Notes: generated by a model not told the origin, from the letters alone. 64,000 bases of DNA from Deroplatys truncata (GCA_030765065.1 CM060976.1:56776539-56840538), one strand, 5' to 3'. Shown: positions 1 through 11,498, counted from the first letter of the stretch. Made by a program: numbers and translations.

Positions 1-636
1 TTTATTAATCCTTGGCACAAATAAATAGCACTACACTGATATTAAGAGCTGTGAGATTCTTTAATTTAAAACTTGCACTTTGTTATCACGTATACTTAAT
101 TTTCGTTTCACACGAATACGTAATATTTCTTTAGAGAACACATCTTCCATCCGGTCACTACCAAGGTTTGCCAGCAACTGAATATATTTAAACCGTATAA
201 ACTTTTAAATTTTTGTATTTCAAGTCTTTGATTGGCTAATCCTAGTCCAATAGAATACCTGCATTTTATTAAAGCTTTTTCTGGCTGCTGATTGGCTATT
301 TTTTTTAAACTGTCACAAAATTTACGTTATTGCTGCCCTAATCATGACTAATAGTATTCAAACTCTCAAAATCATTATTGTCTCAAGGTTACCTCATTGA
401 TACCTCATTGTTAGCAACGTTAAACTTATTATTCTCACAGCTCTTACATTATTAATCTACAAAATGCATTCACATAACGGTATTAAACATGTTTACAATA
501 ATATAAGCATTTGCAATGACTGTTACATACATTTTTACAAATTTTTACATACATATTGCTTCAAGGCGGGCTGTTATTGAATTTATATATTATATAATTT
601 AATTTAAATAATTCAAGTGTTAAAAATACTCTCTCA
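1..636 (-). mobile_element. Long terminal repeat, family L1 (cut by window start)
   Basis: This matches the LTR-like units at 19161-20113 and 37225-38227 along its whole visible length, including two ATTGGCTA motifs (inverted CCAAT boxes) and a shared end reading CTCA. The other two copies start with TG, end with CA and have 4-bp target duplications, so this is read as part of a solo LTR. The strand is inferred from the order CCAAT then AATAAA in the family. Confidence 0.7.
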
Positions 637-945
637 TCTCACGTGTCTAGCCGTTGAGCCTAGAACTCAATCCACCTAGTATCTCTGCAGAGTCGTAGAC
701 TCGCGTGTCGGAGAAGTTGCCTAGTATACACGGCGTTCGCATGAACGTGGGAACCTTCCACGTTGTAGCCGATGTTTTTTTTTTAAGTTAAGGTATGCGT
801 ACCACCAAAACCTCTTTTGCACTGTGTTTTGCTTGCTAGATATCGAAGGTCCATGAAAACTATAAGCGTTGTACTTGGTATCATCGCTAGTGTTCGAAAA
901 TATGAATTTGTCAACAGAGTGTGTTTATGGTTTCCTTCTGTGAAT
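637..945. other. Unassigned stretch
   Basis: No coding or repeat similarity was recognised. It is mixed-composition DNA with a T-run near 774-784. Confidence 0.4.
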
Positions 946-950
946 GTATC

Positions 951-1190
951 TGTGTTAAGTGCGCCAGCCTCTAGTTCCCGAGGTCGTGGGTTCAAGCCCT
1001 GTGCAGGACGAAATCTTAGTATGGCTTTCTTAGGAAGGGAAGTAAAGCCGGTGGTTCCGTGTCGTAGATTTACGGTACGTAAAAGAACCTTAAGTCTGAT
1101 AAAGCGTTCTCTGAGCAAAATTTCCGGTCTTTCACGCGCAATATAGCATGGGACGCTAAGGATCACAGTAGATAAAGAGAGTCCATAAGT
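951..1190 (+). mobile_element. tRNA-derived SINE, family E
   Basis: It shares most of its length with 46279-46540. It carries a Pol III B-box-like GTGGGTTCAAGCCC after CTCTAGTTCCCGAGGTC, then a common body with AAGCCGGTGGT, AAAAGAACCT and GAGCAAAATTTCC. The A-box half is poorly conserved here but clear in the second copy (TGGTCTAGGGG). Long minus-strand frames across both copies are shadows of this conserved DNA, not genes. Confidence 0.65.
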
Positions 1191-1675
1191 AAACTCAATT
1201 TAAATATAAATTTGTGTGGAATGAATGAACGTGTTTGATTGTTTATTTTAATTTACGCTTTATGTGTGACATTGCGAGGCACGTTATTTGATTTGCTTTA
1301 ATGATTAATATATTACCGCACTAGTACTCTTCGGATTGAGCGCCGTGCTTCCCAGGCAACTTCTCTGCCACACGTGCACTACGTTAGAGCTAACACTGCT
1401 TCATAAATCGTCTCAAGCAAATATGAACGCTCAATAAAACTACGTGCTTAACTCATTATTCAAGGTAAACAAAACCAAACTAGGCATTTTATTTAACAGA
1501 TTAAAGAAATTCAAGAAATCAGAAATGACTATTTTAAGTTAATTAAGGAGACCATTAATTATTCTGATTTAAAAATACAATACCACAAAATAAAAACTAC
1601 ATGTGTTGGTAACGCTCTTCTGAATAGTACGTGAATAGCAAGTAACACCACAGACCTGAGGCGTTTGTCATTTAT
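1191..1675. other. Unassigned AT-rich stretch
   Basis: No gene, repeat or RNA was recognised. Confidence 0.4.
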
Positions 1676-2510
1676 ACAAAAATCTCATGTGTTGCACTCG
1701 CACGATTCCTATATTCTTGTACAAACTATTTCTGTAAACGCTAATTTTCCATATACTTATTAATCGAGATCTTATTGCTAATTTTATGCAGGTGCAAGGG
1801 GAATATAGTAGGCTTTAAGGGATAGTCAAATATTTTAAGAGCTGGTTGTTATGTAGAGTAGTCCATTCTCTTTACATGTACAGGACATAAAGAAAACAAA
1901 AAACGAATTTCCACTTGAGAAAAAGTATTTGGAAAATTTAAACAAATAACAAAGAATATCTCGGAAATGCTTCACTCGACAAAAAAAAGTATGTGACACA
2001 AATTGTGTGTTTTAACGAGATCCACATTTTTTGTGAAGCAAAATTTTGTGTATATCCTACGGTTTACCAGTTATGCAAAAGTCATTCAGAATGAAGAGCA
2101 CTTCTGGGGATATTCCCACAAAATTCAAGATATACATTTCATTTGTCATAAAAAGATGTTAAACATATGATATTTTAATTAAAATCGTTAGAGCCATTTT
2201 TAAGAAAATAAAAATTTTCGAAAAATGTTCCATGTAAAGGGTAGCCTGGGGTGGGGTGATTTTCTTAAAAATCTTCGTGTCGCATCCTTGAAAGATCTAA
2301 ACTCAAATACCAAGTTTGGTATTTATCCGAACTTTTCGTTTGAGTTATGCAGTTCACAGACAGACACAGAGACACACACACATTTCCAAAAATGCTTTAT
2401 TTGGATTCAGAGTACCTCAAAACATGTATTTCGGATAAAATATCGGTTCCAAATTTTTGGGTGGAATGCAATACTTCTCTTTACTATACGCAGTAGAGAA
2501 AGTAAAAATA
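1676..2510 (+). repeat. Family A interspersed repeat, near full length
   Basis: It begins with the family start (ATCTCATGTGTTGCACTCGC here, with changes) and ends TAGAGAAAGTAAAAA. Landmarks in order are CTTGTACAAACTATTT, AGGTGCAAGGGGAATATAG, a GTTTACCAGTTATGCAAAAG block, ATGTTCCATGTAAAGGGTAG, a short CA-rich tract and TTTTTGGGTGGAATGCAATA. The middle of the 5' module is slightly shortened. Copies 30415-31894 and 57571-59590 have the same order. Confidence 0.85.
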
Positions 2511-2825
2511 TGCTAAACTGTGGCAAAGCGAGTGGTTATACTAGAAATTTAAGATAAAATACAGATGAGTTACTGTTTTATCATAAATTACGATAAGAAT
2601 TGCCACAGTCATTCCGCATTGAATTATAATATCAGGAAAATTACGCAAGCTGTTTCTTTTCTCTGGTAAAACAAGCATACAGAAAATTAATTTTTAAATT
2701 GTTATTGCCTATGTGCTTAGAAGCATCTAAGCGGATGACCACTATACGCCTTCCAGTTTGTGTATTTTCCTCATCAGAAACTGTTTGTTCTGGATATATT
2801 ATGTTGTTCCATTTTATAGGAATGA

Positions 2826-2874
<49 letters not shown>

Positions 2875-3112
2875 CTAGGCAGAGAGAGAGAGAGGAATGT
2901 TAACATTTTCACTATTAACTTATAACAATGCGATGAACTAATAGATCTGATAATCTTTGTCCAAAGACTGACCAAGCTTTGATCATTTACAGAAATTAAT
3001 CATGTTCCTGGTACAGATAAGACGCGTACGGTTTAAGCTCGCTTATGTTTCCACAATTGTCGTACACAGTCATTAGAAAGGATGACGCAGATAAGCTTGG
3101 AGACCCAAGAGC
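2511..3112. other. Unassigned stretch around the microsatellite
   Basis: Apart from the AC/GA tract, no coding or repeat signal was recognised. Confidence 0.4.
2829..2894. repeat. (AC)n microsatellite followed by (GA)n
   Basis: About 20 AC units (2829-2869) are followed after a short spacer by seven GA units (about 2881-2894). Confidence 0.95.
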
Positions 3113-4040
3113 CATAGTTCTCTTGAATTAGGCTACTAGCCTGTTTCTTCTAGAGTATAAATCGCACCATCTTTTCCTTGTTCTTCCTGGGCTTCTCCCC
3201 CCCCCTCTTGGAATAATACCTCTAGACATCCGTACAATTCTTTCATTTGCCATTTTTTAAATATGACCATTCCATTCTTTTCACCTTTTTTCTCTGTTCA
3301 TTAAACAATATACTTTATTCTCATTTGTCCCTATAATATCTTCGTTTCTGTTTCTATGAAATTTTGTTACCCAACTATTTTTCTTAGGGTTTTCATTTTT
3401 TTCCTTTTACTACCATTACTGCCTTTGTCCTTATAATGTGTGCTCTAGTTTCGGGCGAGTACGTTAATATTTGTCTAATGACACTTCTATAAATCCGTAC
3501 CTTAGGTTCGGTATGTAGATATTTATTTTTCCGTATGACATCGTACAGGAAAGTACATTGATTTGCTTTTACTGCTTGTGAAAGTACTTCGTCTCTCGGC
3601 TTTCGGCTGGCTGCGGGGTATCCGAACCCCCTCTGTGTGGGGTGGGGTCCCCGGTCTGCCTGTCCATCTGCCGGGGTGTCTATCTTGAAACTTAGGGACC
3701 CTGTCATTTCTGTGCTGTCGCTCCTGTTTCCGGCCGCTCGGTGTCTCCTCTCGCCTCATTCTCCCTCCCGGGGACATCTCCTCGTGGGGCGTAGGTACAA
3801 TATCCACTCCGGATTGCTGCCGAGTCTCCTCCGTAGTCAATCCAATCCAAGTACTTCGTTTTGTCTCATACCAGTAGTGTGTATTTCCACCTCAAAATAT
3901 ATAAAAGTCATTACTCTTTTGTATTATGTAGTTTCTAATTACTAATTTTTATCCCACTAAGTCCTTACGTATTGCCAATGACTTGATTTTATTAGTACAA
4001 ATGTCTATACCAACACTCCTACAACTTAAGAAAAGTAGGT
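3113..4040 (-). pseudogene. Decayed non-LTR reverse transcriptase, family D copy 1
   Basis: Read on the minus strand, conceptual translation in shifting frames gives pieces of the C-terminal part of an insect endonuclease/reverse-transcriptase-type non-LTR element. These include KVRIYRSVIRQILTYSPETR near 3435-3510, KEWNGHI near 3270 and a GRPRK-like basic tail near 3190. The matching copy at 23590-24830 carries the YADD catalytic motif, which this copy lacks because it is truncated near 4040. Stops and frameshifts are frequent, so it is dead. It is interrupted by a SINE fragment at 3593-3848. Confidence 0.75.
3593..3848 (+). mobile_element. SINE family C, 3' fragment with 11-bp target duplication
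   Basis: It is flanked on both sides by AAGTACTTCGT (3582-3592 and 3849-3859). The insert matches the 3' part of the SINE at 51551-52070 (AGGGACCCTGTC, GGCCGCTC, CCTCCCGGGGA). The second family D copy has an uninterrupted equivalent at about 24478-24500, which is an empty site. A retrotransposition event with target duplication is the simplest reading. Confidence 0.85.
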
Positions 4041-4625
4041 ATAATATATATCGTGCGAGTTTTCTCAGCCTGCGGATTGAGAAGTTAAGCAGTCTCAGTG
4101 TTTACAGATTATGCCTAAACAATGTCCACTGCATCGCGTCCTATCAATTTCGGCCGAAATGACTGCTTTGCACTGTTGTGCGCACAATGACTAGCACTCG
4201 TAGCGCAACAGTGTGCGCGTTGGTCTTCAGTAGTGAAGGTCCCAGGTTCAAATACTACAACTGGAGGGTACTTCTTATATCTAGTAAGTTTAATGAGAAC
4301 TGATAGTTTGGTATGGAAGTGACGTTTCACTTAATTATGTGAATTTCATTATAACACAAATTGTTACTTGTTAGAATATGCTTTAATGAACATCATAAAT
4401 AAATGCAAGAAATGAATAAGAAAAACTTATTCATTCGCAGCGTGATTTGAACTTCCGACCTTCACCATGCCTTTCCAGCATGTTAAGCATTGCACTACTA
4501 CAGCACGTTAACAGCGAGCTGTTGAATCCGGTATCAGCACCTGCATTTCGCATCGTCTGTAAAATGCAGGGTTGCTAGTTACCAATCCGCAGGATGAGAA
4601 GACTCGCGTGGTATATATGCGCGTG
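4040..4625. repeat. Foldback element with two opposed tRNA-like segments
   Basis: The ends are inverted copies: ATATATCGTGCGAGTTTTCT on the left, and its near reverse complement on the right, both leading to CCTGCGGATTG. Inside, 4165-4265 reads as a tRNA-like segment on + with GGTTCAAATAC as a degenerate B box. Segment 4440-4545 reads as another on - with AAGTTCAAATC. These look like two SINE heads inserted or duplicated in opposite directions, not functional tRNA genes. Confidence 0.5.
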
Positions 4626-5231
4626 TGTGTGTTCTTAGGACGGGGGAAATTCTGGATAAACCCCATCCGTTCGCATCGGTAATCATGGAAAAAGCAAACA
4701 GAGGAGGTATTTCTTCAGTGAGTTAGATATTTTGTCCGTGGAATCATTTTAATGTTTTGCACCGTAGTTCATTTCAGAGTAATTTTATATATGAGCATAG
4801 GCTTTTTGCACGGTAATGTAATTTTAAGAGAACTTTTCCACTGCAGAGTTACTTTCACCAGAACACTCCGCACGTAATTCAATGACCACGTGCGGGGTGT
4901 TTACGGAAACCTAATAATTAGTGCAGGTTTATGGCCAACATGTTTCTCTAATTTTTGTTTGTGAGGTAGATTAAAAAAGCAAGGTTCACAAATGTAACCT
5001 TGACACTCCAGATGAGTTGAAGGATGAGACTCGCAGAAACGCGAGAGATTCTTGCAGAGGTTACGTTGGAACATATCACGGTAGGATGCTTAGCTCTGGA
5101 GAATGGAATTTTGTTATGGAAGATTAAATGGCGAAGTCTGCCAAATAAGTCTGCCATAGATTGAAATTTCCATTTTAATTAGATATATATTTATCATTTT
5201 TTTGGCAACCTACTTCAATGTTAAATATATT
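4626..5231. other. Unassigned stretch
   Basis: No gene or known repeat was recognised. Confidence 0.4.
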
Positions 5232-5471
5232 ATTAAAAGTCTGATGTGTTACAATCACATGACTTTCTCTTGTACAAACTATTTTTACAAATGCTTATTC
5301 TCCATCTACTTCATGTTAATCGAGATAAACATTTGGAGACTCTATCTTATTGCTAATTTTCTTGTAGGTACAAGGGGAATATGGTAGTCTTTAAGCTATA
5401 GTCAAGTCTTTTAAGAGTTGGTTGCTAAGTGGAGCATTCCATTTTCTTTGCATGTCCAGGACATAAAAAAT
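5232..5471 (+). repeat. Family A, 5' part of an interrupted copy
   Basis: It runs from GTCTGATGTGTTACAATCAC to CCAGGACATAAAAAA. The same copy resumes at about 6346, with another A copy inserted between. Confidence 0.85.
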
Positions 5472-6345
5472 TTCTGATGTGTTACACTCACATGACTTTT
5501 TCTACTCTTGTACAAACTATTTTTACAAACGCTTATTCTCCATCTACTTCATGTTAATCGAGATGTTAACCTTATTGCTAATTTTCTTGTAGGTGCAAGG
5601 GGAATATGGTAGGTTTTAAGCGATAGTCAAATATTTTAAGAGCTGGTTGCTATGTGGCGCATTCCATTCTATTTGTATGACCAGGACATAAAAAATGAAT
5701 AATGAATTTGAGAAAAAGTATAAGTATTGGAAAATTTAAGGGAATAACAAATAATACCTCGAAAATGGTTCACCCAAGAAAAAAAATGTAAATGACATGA
5801 ATTGTGTATTTTAACGAGATCTACATTTTTTGTGTAGTAAAATTTTGTCTATCTCTTATGGTTTACCAGTTATGCAAAAGTCGTTCACAATGAAGAATAC
5901 TTTTGAAGACATTCCCAGAAAATTCAAGATATACATTTCATTTGTCATGAAAATATCTTAAACATATGACATTGTAATCACATTCGTTAGAGCAGTTTTT
6001 GAGAAAATTAAAATTTTTGAAAAATGTTTCTATGTAAAGGGTATCCTGGGGTGGGGGGTTTTTCTGGAAAACCTTCGTGTGGCACCTCCGAAAGATCCTG
6101 AACCTAAATACCTAGATTGGTGTTTATCCGACTGTTCGTTTCTGAGTTATGCTGTTCACAGACACACTGACACACATACACAGACAGACACACAGACAGA
6201 CACACACACGGACATGTTTCCGAAAATGCTTTTTTTTGATTCAGGGGGTTTCAAAACATGTATTTCCGGCGAAATCTCGGTATCGAATCTTTGGGTGGAA
6301 TACAATACTTCCCCTACTTACTATACGTAGTAGAGAAAGTAAAAA
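5472..6345 (+). repeat. Family A copy nested inside another A copy
   Basis: It has a complete start (TCTGATGTGTTACACTCAC) and end (TAGTAGAGAAAGTAAAAA). It sits where the flanking copy should read from CATAAAAAA into ATAACGAATTCCCATTTGAG. The internal CA-rich tract (6160-6212) has expanded into repeated CAGACAGACACA units. Confidence 0.85.
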
Positions 6346-6981
6346 CTAATAAGGAATTCCCAGTTGAGAAAAAGTATAAGTATTAGAAAATTCAAACTAA
6401 TAACAAAAATAACAAGAAATACCTTGGAAATGGTTCACTCGACAGAAAAAGAAGTATATGACAAATAGCTCTACATTTTTTGTGCAGAAACATTTTTGTA
6501 TCTCTTACGGTTTACCAATTATGCAAATGCCATTCAGAAAGAAGAGAACTTTTGGGGACATTCCCAGAAAATTCAAGATATACATTTTATTTGTCACGAA
6601 AATATCTTAACGATATGATATTTTAATGAAAATCGTTAGGGCCATTTTTGAGAAAATCAACATTTTCGAAAAATGCTCCATGTAAAGGGTAGTCTGAGGT
6701 GGGGGAATTTTCTTGAAAACCTTCGTTTCGCACCTTTGAAAGATACTGAACATAAATACCAAGTTTGGTATTTATCCAACTTTATGTTATTTATCCAACT
6801 GTATTTATCGGAGTTATGCTGTTCAGACACAGCACCCCCCCACACACACACGGACCTTTTTCTAAAAGTGTTTTTTTATTCAGGGAGCCTAAAAACATGT
6901 ATTTTCAGTGAAATCTCGTATGGAAGTTTTGGTGGAATGCAATTCTCCCCCTACTTATTATACCTAGTAGAGAAAGTAAAA
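6346..6981 (+). repeat. Family A, 3' part of the interrupted copy
   Basis: It starts TAATAAGGAATTCCCAGTTG, exactly the module that follows GACATAAAAAA in uninterrupted copies, and ends TAGTAGAGAAAGTAAAAA near 6980. Confidence 0.85.
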
Positions 6982-7179
6982 ATGGTACTGCATCTGCCAT
7001 TTTGTGCTTTGAATTCTACATCGCTTCACAGAAAAAAAATCATAACTCCTACACCCTTTTCAGTAGAGAGATTTACTTTAGGGCATCTTTTTGAAGAGGG
7101 TTTGTTCTAATAAGTGGTATTACTATTAAATATGGCAGCTTCTGTGCGCTCAAGTCAAGTGGTTTATTAATTTCAAATA

Positions 7180-8139
7180 CGAGGATGAGTCAATAAATAA
7201 GTCACAAACGTCAATTTACCATATAATGTATTTAAATTCTGCGTGTGTATTTTCCAGCAGATAGTAGCATATGTAATTATGTATGTTTGACGTAGCGGGT
7301 GCACATCACTTAGGCACCTGGTCAGTCAGCGGCAGCCAGAAGATGGCGGGTGTACACGAGAACAGTCTGCGTTATGCGTTTTTTGTGAGCAAAATGACTG
7401 TCCACAGAAGTACATAGCGAAATGCGTCCCGCTTACTGCTTCCGGTGGGAGCTGTTTATCACGGAAAACTGTGCTCAAATGGATTCAGAAATATAACACA
7501 GGAAGATAAAGTATTAGAGATCATAAGACTCCTGGTCGTCCTACGAAGATATCAACACGGTGCTTTGCGTGCCCCAAAGCACGGTGAGGAAAACCTTGCG
7601 GGCCGAAGGAATCGTCATGAACTTTTTTTTGGGTGGGATGGGGGAGTGTGCGATGTTTCCCACCACTTTGTGAAACTTCAGCTGCTGATGGATGGTGTAA
7701 GCAATAGCATGTGAACAACTTACTGCACGCGCTACGTCATCTATCGTCACATGCCTGTCATTACGAACGATTTGTCCCTTACGTGCACTGAGATTTCAGT
7801 TAACACCTCCGCAGAACGCTTCTAATATCTGAAGCTTCGTCTTTCCGTGTTAAACTTCTGAATCCAATTCCGTGATAAACAATTCTCACCATACACGGGA
7901 CGCATTTCGCGATGCCTTCCTCTGTGAACAGTCCTTTTGGCAACAAAAAACGTTCTTCTCGTGTACACTTCTGCAATATACCCGCCATCTTCTTCTGGCT
8001 GCTACTGGCTGACAGGTGCCTACGTGATGTCGTGCACCCGCTACAAGCATATGCTGCTATCTGTTGACAAAACACACACGCTGAATTTAAATATGTTAGA
8101 CGGTAAATGTCGTTTGCAACTTATTGACTCACCCTCGGA
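7180..8139. mobile_element. Palindromic Tc1/mariner-like element with long inverted arms
   Basis: The left arm (7180 to about 7555) and right arm (about 7800 to 8139) are inverted and similar over some 330 bp. Both start CGAGG(A/G)TGAGTCAATAA and share GATGGCGGGT, GTACACGAGAA and GCGAAATGCGTCCCG. A TA lies next to each end (7178-7179 and 8140-8141); the exact right edge is uncertain by 1-2 bp. Each arm reads inward into an N-terminal transposase fragment. On + there is WIQKYNTGR followed by a GRP motif near 7530-7545. On - there is VTIDDVARAVSCSHAIAYTI near 7690-7750, typical of mariner helix-turn-helix regions. No catalytic region remains. Confidence 0.7.
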
Positions 8140-9021
8140 TATATGAGTTTGTTTTGTCCCTTCTTTGCTTTGAACAGCTTTTTCTGTGAATGACACTCTG
8201 GTTTTCTCGGAAACTATTGAAGATAGTCAAATGAAATTTTAGGATGATAACCTCTAAGCACTGTGTTTTCGTTTTGGGCTCTCGCACTGAAGGTCTGGGG
8301 TGGCGATTTTAAATCGGTCCTATACAGGCCTTCACCTCTGACTTTCTCTTGTGAAGTATCCCCAAGGCCCAAGGTGGTTCGGAGTCCAAGGTAAAACCTG
8401 TACGTCCTCTAATTCCATCGCCATCCTCATCACCGCATGCTGGGTGCCTCAGGAACTGGGTCCAGTCGTGGCATGGTGGATTGAGGTATTTCTCATGTGG
8501 AGCGTTAGAAACGACGCTAAGCGCTGTTATAGATTTACTTTGGTCTTAATGTTTGGTTGTTTTTTTTAAAAAAAATTTCTGATAAATTTATACAAAATAT
8601 GACAAAGTTACAAAAATAATCCTGTTATCCTTAATAAACAAAGTTGTTGTATAAACGTAGGTAAGTGAACTTCGAATGCATCTATGTCCTGTAAAAAATT
8701 AGTCTGATATCTTAATCAGTTTCTGAGTACTGGGTTGTAGATATAACATTGGTGGGATAGGACTTTTAATCTCCTCTTAAAGCATATATTCTACAAACAC
8801 AAATATAAACATAGATTTTTGCTAAAACATTGCTTTCAAACTGGGTTACTTCCACCCAGAAAAACATTTCCTTAATGATACACCCAAAACTAAAAAGAAA
8901 ACTGAGAAGAATGAAAATATCAAATTGAACGTTTTATTGAGACCTAAATGTATTTAAAGTACATTGTTGTTTCGTTGTATTGTTTAACATGCAAAGGTTA
9001 CGCAGCTACCGTTAATTTTTA
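8140..9021. other. Unassigned stretch
   Basis: Scattered short open frames have no recognisable domain. 8280-8550 is less AT-rich but gave no match I could support. Confidence 0.4.
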
Positions 9022-9624
9022 CTTTCTATAATACGTATAGTAAGTAGGGGAAGTATTGTATTCCACCCAAAAATTTTATACCGAGATTTCACCGGAAATA
9101 CATGTTTTGAGACCACCAGAATTCAAAAAAAGCATTTTTGGAAACATGTCCGTGTGTGTCTGTGAACAGCATAACTCAGAAACTAACAGTCAGATAAACA
9201 CCAAACTTGGTATTTAGGTTCAGTATCTTCCAGAGATGCGACACGAAGGTTTTCAAGAAAATCCTCCCACCCCATATTATCCTTTACATAGAACATTTTT
9301 CGAAAATTTTAATTTTCTCAAAAACTGCTCTAACGATTTTGATTAAAATATCATATGTTTAAGATTTTTTCATGACAAAGAAAATATGTATCTTGAATTT
9401 TCTGGGAATGTCTCCAAAAGTATTCTTCATTGTGAACCACTATTGCATAACTGGTAAACCATATGAGATAGACAAAATTTTACTACACAAACAACGTAGA
9501 TCGCGTTAAAATACACAATTTATGTCATATACATTTTTTTTGTTGAGTGAACCGTTTTCGAGATATTACTTGTTATTCCCTTAAATTTTCTAATACTTAT
9601 ACTTTTCTCAAATTCGTTATTCAC
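9022..9624 (-). repeat. Family A, 3' module only
   Basis: The reverse-complement family end (TTTTTACTTTCT) is at 9022, and the copy continues to CAAATTCGTTATTCAC. It stops at the same internal point where the 5.4-kb copy is interrupted, and abuts a second A copy. Confidence 0.85.
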
Positions 9625-10497
9625 TTTTTACTTTCTCTACTACGTATAGTAAGTAGGGAAAGCATTGTATTCCACCCAAAAATTCGATACCGAGATTTCA
9701 CCGGAAATACATGTTTTGAGACCCCCTGAATCCAAAAAAGCATTTTTGGAAACATGTCTTTGTGTGTGTCTGTGTGTGTCTGTCTGTGTGTCTGTCTGTG
9801 AACAGCATAACTCAGAAACGAACAGTCGGATAAACACCAAACTTGGTGTTTAGGTTCAGTGTCTTCAGGATATGCGACACGAAGGTTTTCAAGAAAATCC
9901 CACCACCCTAGACTACCCTTTACACGGAACATTTTTCGAAAATTTTAATTTTCTCAAAAATGGCTCTAACGATTTTGATTAAAATATCATATGTTTAAGA
10001 TATTTTCATGGCAAATGAAATGTATATCTCGAATTTTCTGGGAATGTCTCCAAAAGTGTTCTTCATTGTGAACGACTTTTGCATAACTGGTAAACCATAA
10101 GAGATAGACAAAATTTTACTGCACAAAAATGTAGATCGCGTTAAAATACACAATTTATGTCGTTTACATTTTTTGTAGAGTGAACAGTTTTGGAGATATT
10201 GCTTGTTAGTCCCTTAAATTTTCCAATACTTATACTTTTTCTCAAATTCGTTATTCATTTTTTTATGTCCTGGACATGCAAAGAGATTGGAATGCGCCAC
10301 ATAGCAACCAACGCTTGAAAGATTTGATATCGCTTATAACCTACCATATTCCCCTTGTATCTACAAGAGAATCAGCAATAAGATTGACATCTCGATATCT
10401 TGATTAACATGAAGCATATGGAGAATAAGCGTTTGTAAAAATAGTTCGTACAAGAGTAGAGAACGTCATGAACGTGTAACACATCAGATTTTTCATA
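9625..10497 (-). repeat. Family A, full-length copy
   Basis: It runs from TTTTTACTTTCTCTACTACG to GTGTAACACATCAGATTTTT and contains every module in order, with an expanded CA/CAGA tract at 9763-9800. It is one of the best copies for building a consensus. Confidence 0.9.
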
Positions 10498-10779
10498 TAC
10501 ATATTATTTTAAATAATGGCATTGATGTTTAATCACTGCTTCTCAATATAGTGGTAGCTATTGGATGCCGTTTAATTCTCCTTTCGAATATTTTGTAACT
10601 CTAGGATGCGTCAGGTCCTATCTGTATGCAAATCACTTAACTTTAAAGCGTTAAACCGGAAATTAGCTTTATAGTTTGAGGAAGATGTCTTAAAGAGATG
10701 GACTCATATCTAGACAGTAGACTGCTCGCGAGAGTATTTTCTCCCTATAATAATTGTTTCTTCTAATTTCAAGATATAC
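10498..10779. other. Unassigned stretch
   Basis: No gene or repeat was recognised. Confidence 0.4.
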
Positions 10780-11498
10780 ATAGTAAATTGCCTGCTCAGT
10801 CTTCTAAGAATATTCACCTTTTTCTGTTCTGCCCTCAGATCTTTTTCCCTGTCTGACTGTATCCCCATATTTGTTTCGGTAATCTAGTGTTGCTTAAGAT
10901 CTTCCGGTTAGTCGTTCATATTAAAATTATTCAGTTCACCTCCAATGTGATTTAATGTGTGCATAATTATGTGATTTAATTTTTAACATTATTTAACTTT
11001 GTTTAAAGAGTTGATTTCTGAAGCCGTAAAATACTTTTGTTTTTTAGTTAATGTCTAGAATTCACTTCTGTTGAAGAGTACAGGTGCAGCTAAGACCTGC
11101 TAAGACACTTGTGGGACTTTTAGTTTAATATATCTACGTACACTATTTTTAAAAGTTCTATTAATTGTTGCACATATTTTCTGGAACTTGCACAATTCAT
11201 TTTTACTCGGAATCTCTGTTATAAATAATCTAACGAATGACCTTTTCTAATCGTGATTAATTACTTTTTTCTTCTTGAAGGTTCTTTGATACAAAATTCT
11301 ATTAATTTTGTTTTCCAGTGAATGTTTCATATTTTATTGTTTCACGGGTCTGATTAAGTCTGATTTCAGGATTCATTGTTTTGAATACCAATCAAATCAT
11401 CTGCAAATAATAGTGCATTTAAATTTTTATCGTCTAATGTTTTAAAACAGGATCAATTAGTTATTTCGATCTCGTCACTAAATTGTCAATACATAGAC
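10780..11498 (-). pseudogene. Non-LTR reverse transcriptase relic, downstream part
   Basis: On the minus strand, 11370-11430 translates to LLFADDLIG, the FADD form of the reverse transcriptase catalytic motif. Further on, INRTFKN-like, VLAAPVLF and ILRRLSRQF pieces follow in the order usual for arthropod non-LTR elements. Several stops and frameshifts show decay. The upstream part of the same relic is at 12702-12905, beyond a Tc1 element that split it. Confidence 0.7.

Noticed and set aside
783..1166. 127-codon open frame on the minus strand
   Set aside because: It coincides with SINE E; the resembling frame at 46304-46513 is in the other SINE E copy.
5472..6345. Family A as a Helitron
   Set aside because: It starts with TC and has a 3' hairpin, but there is no CTRR end and flanks are not consistently A/T.
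8351..8569. 72-codon frame on +
   Set aside because: No domain, not repeated, and short enough to be random.
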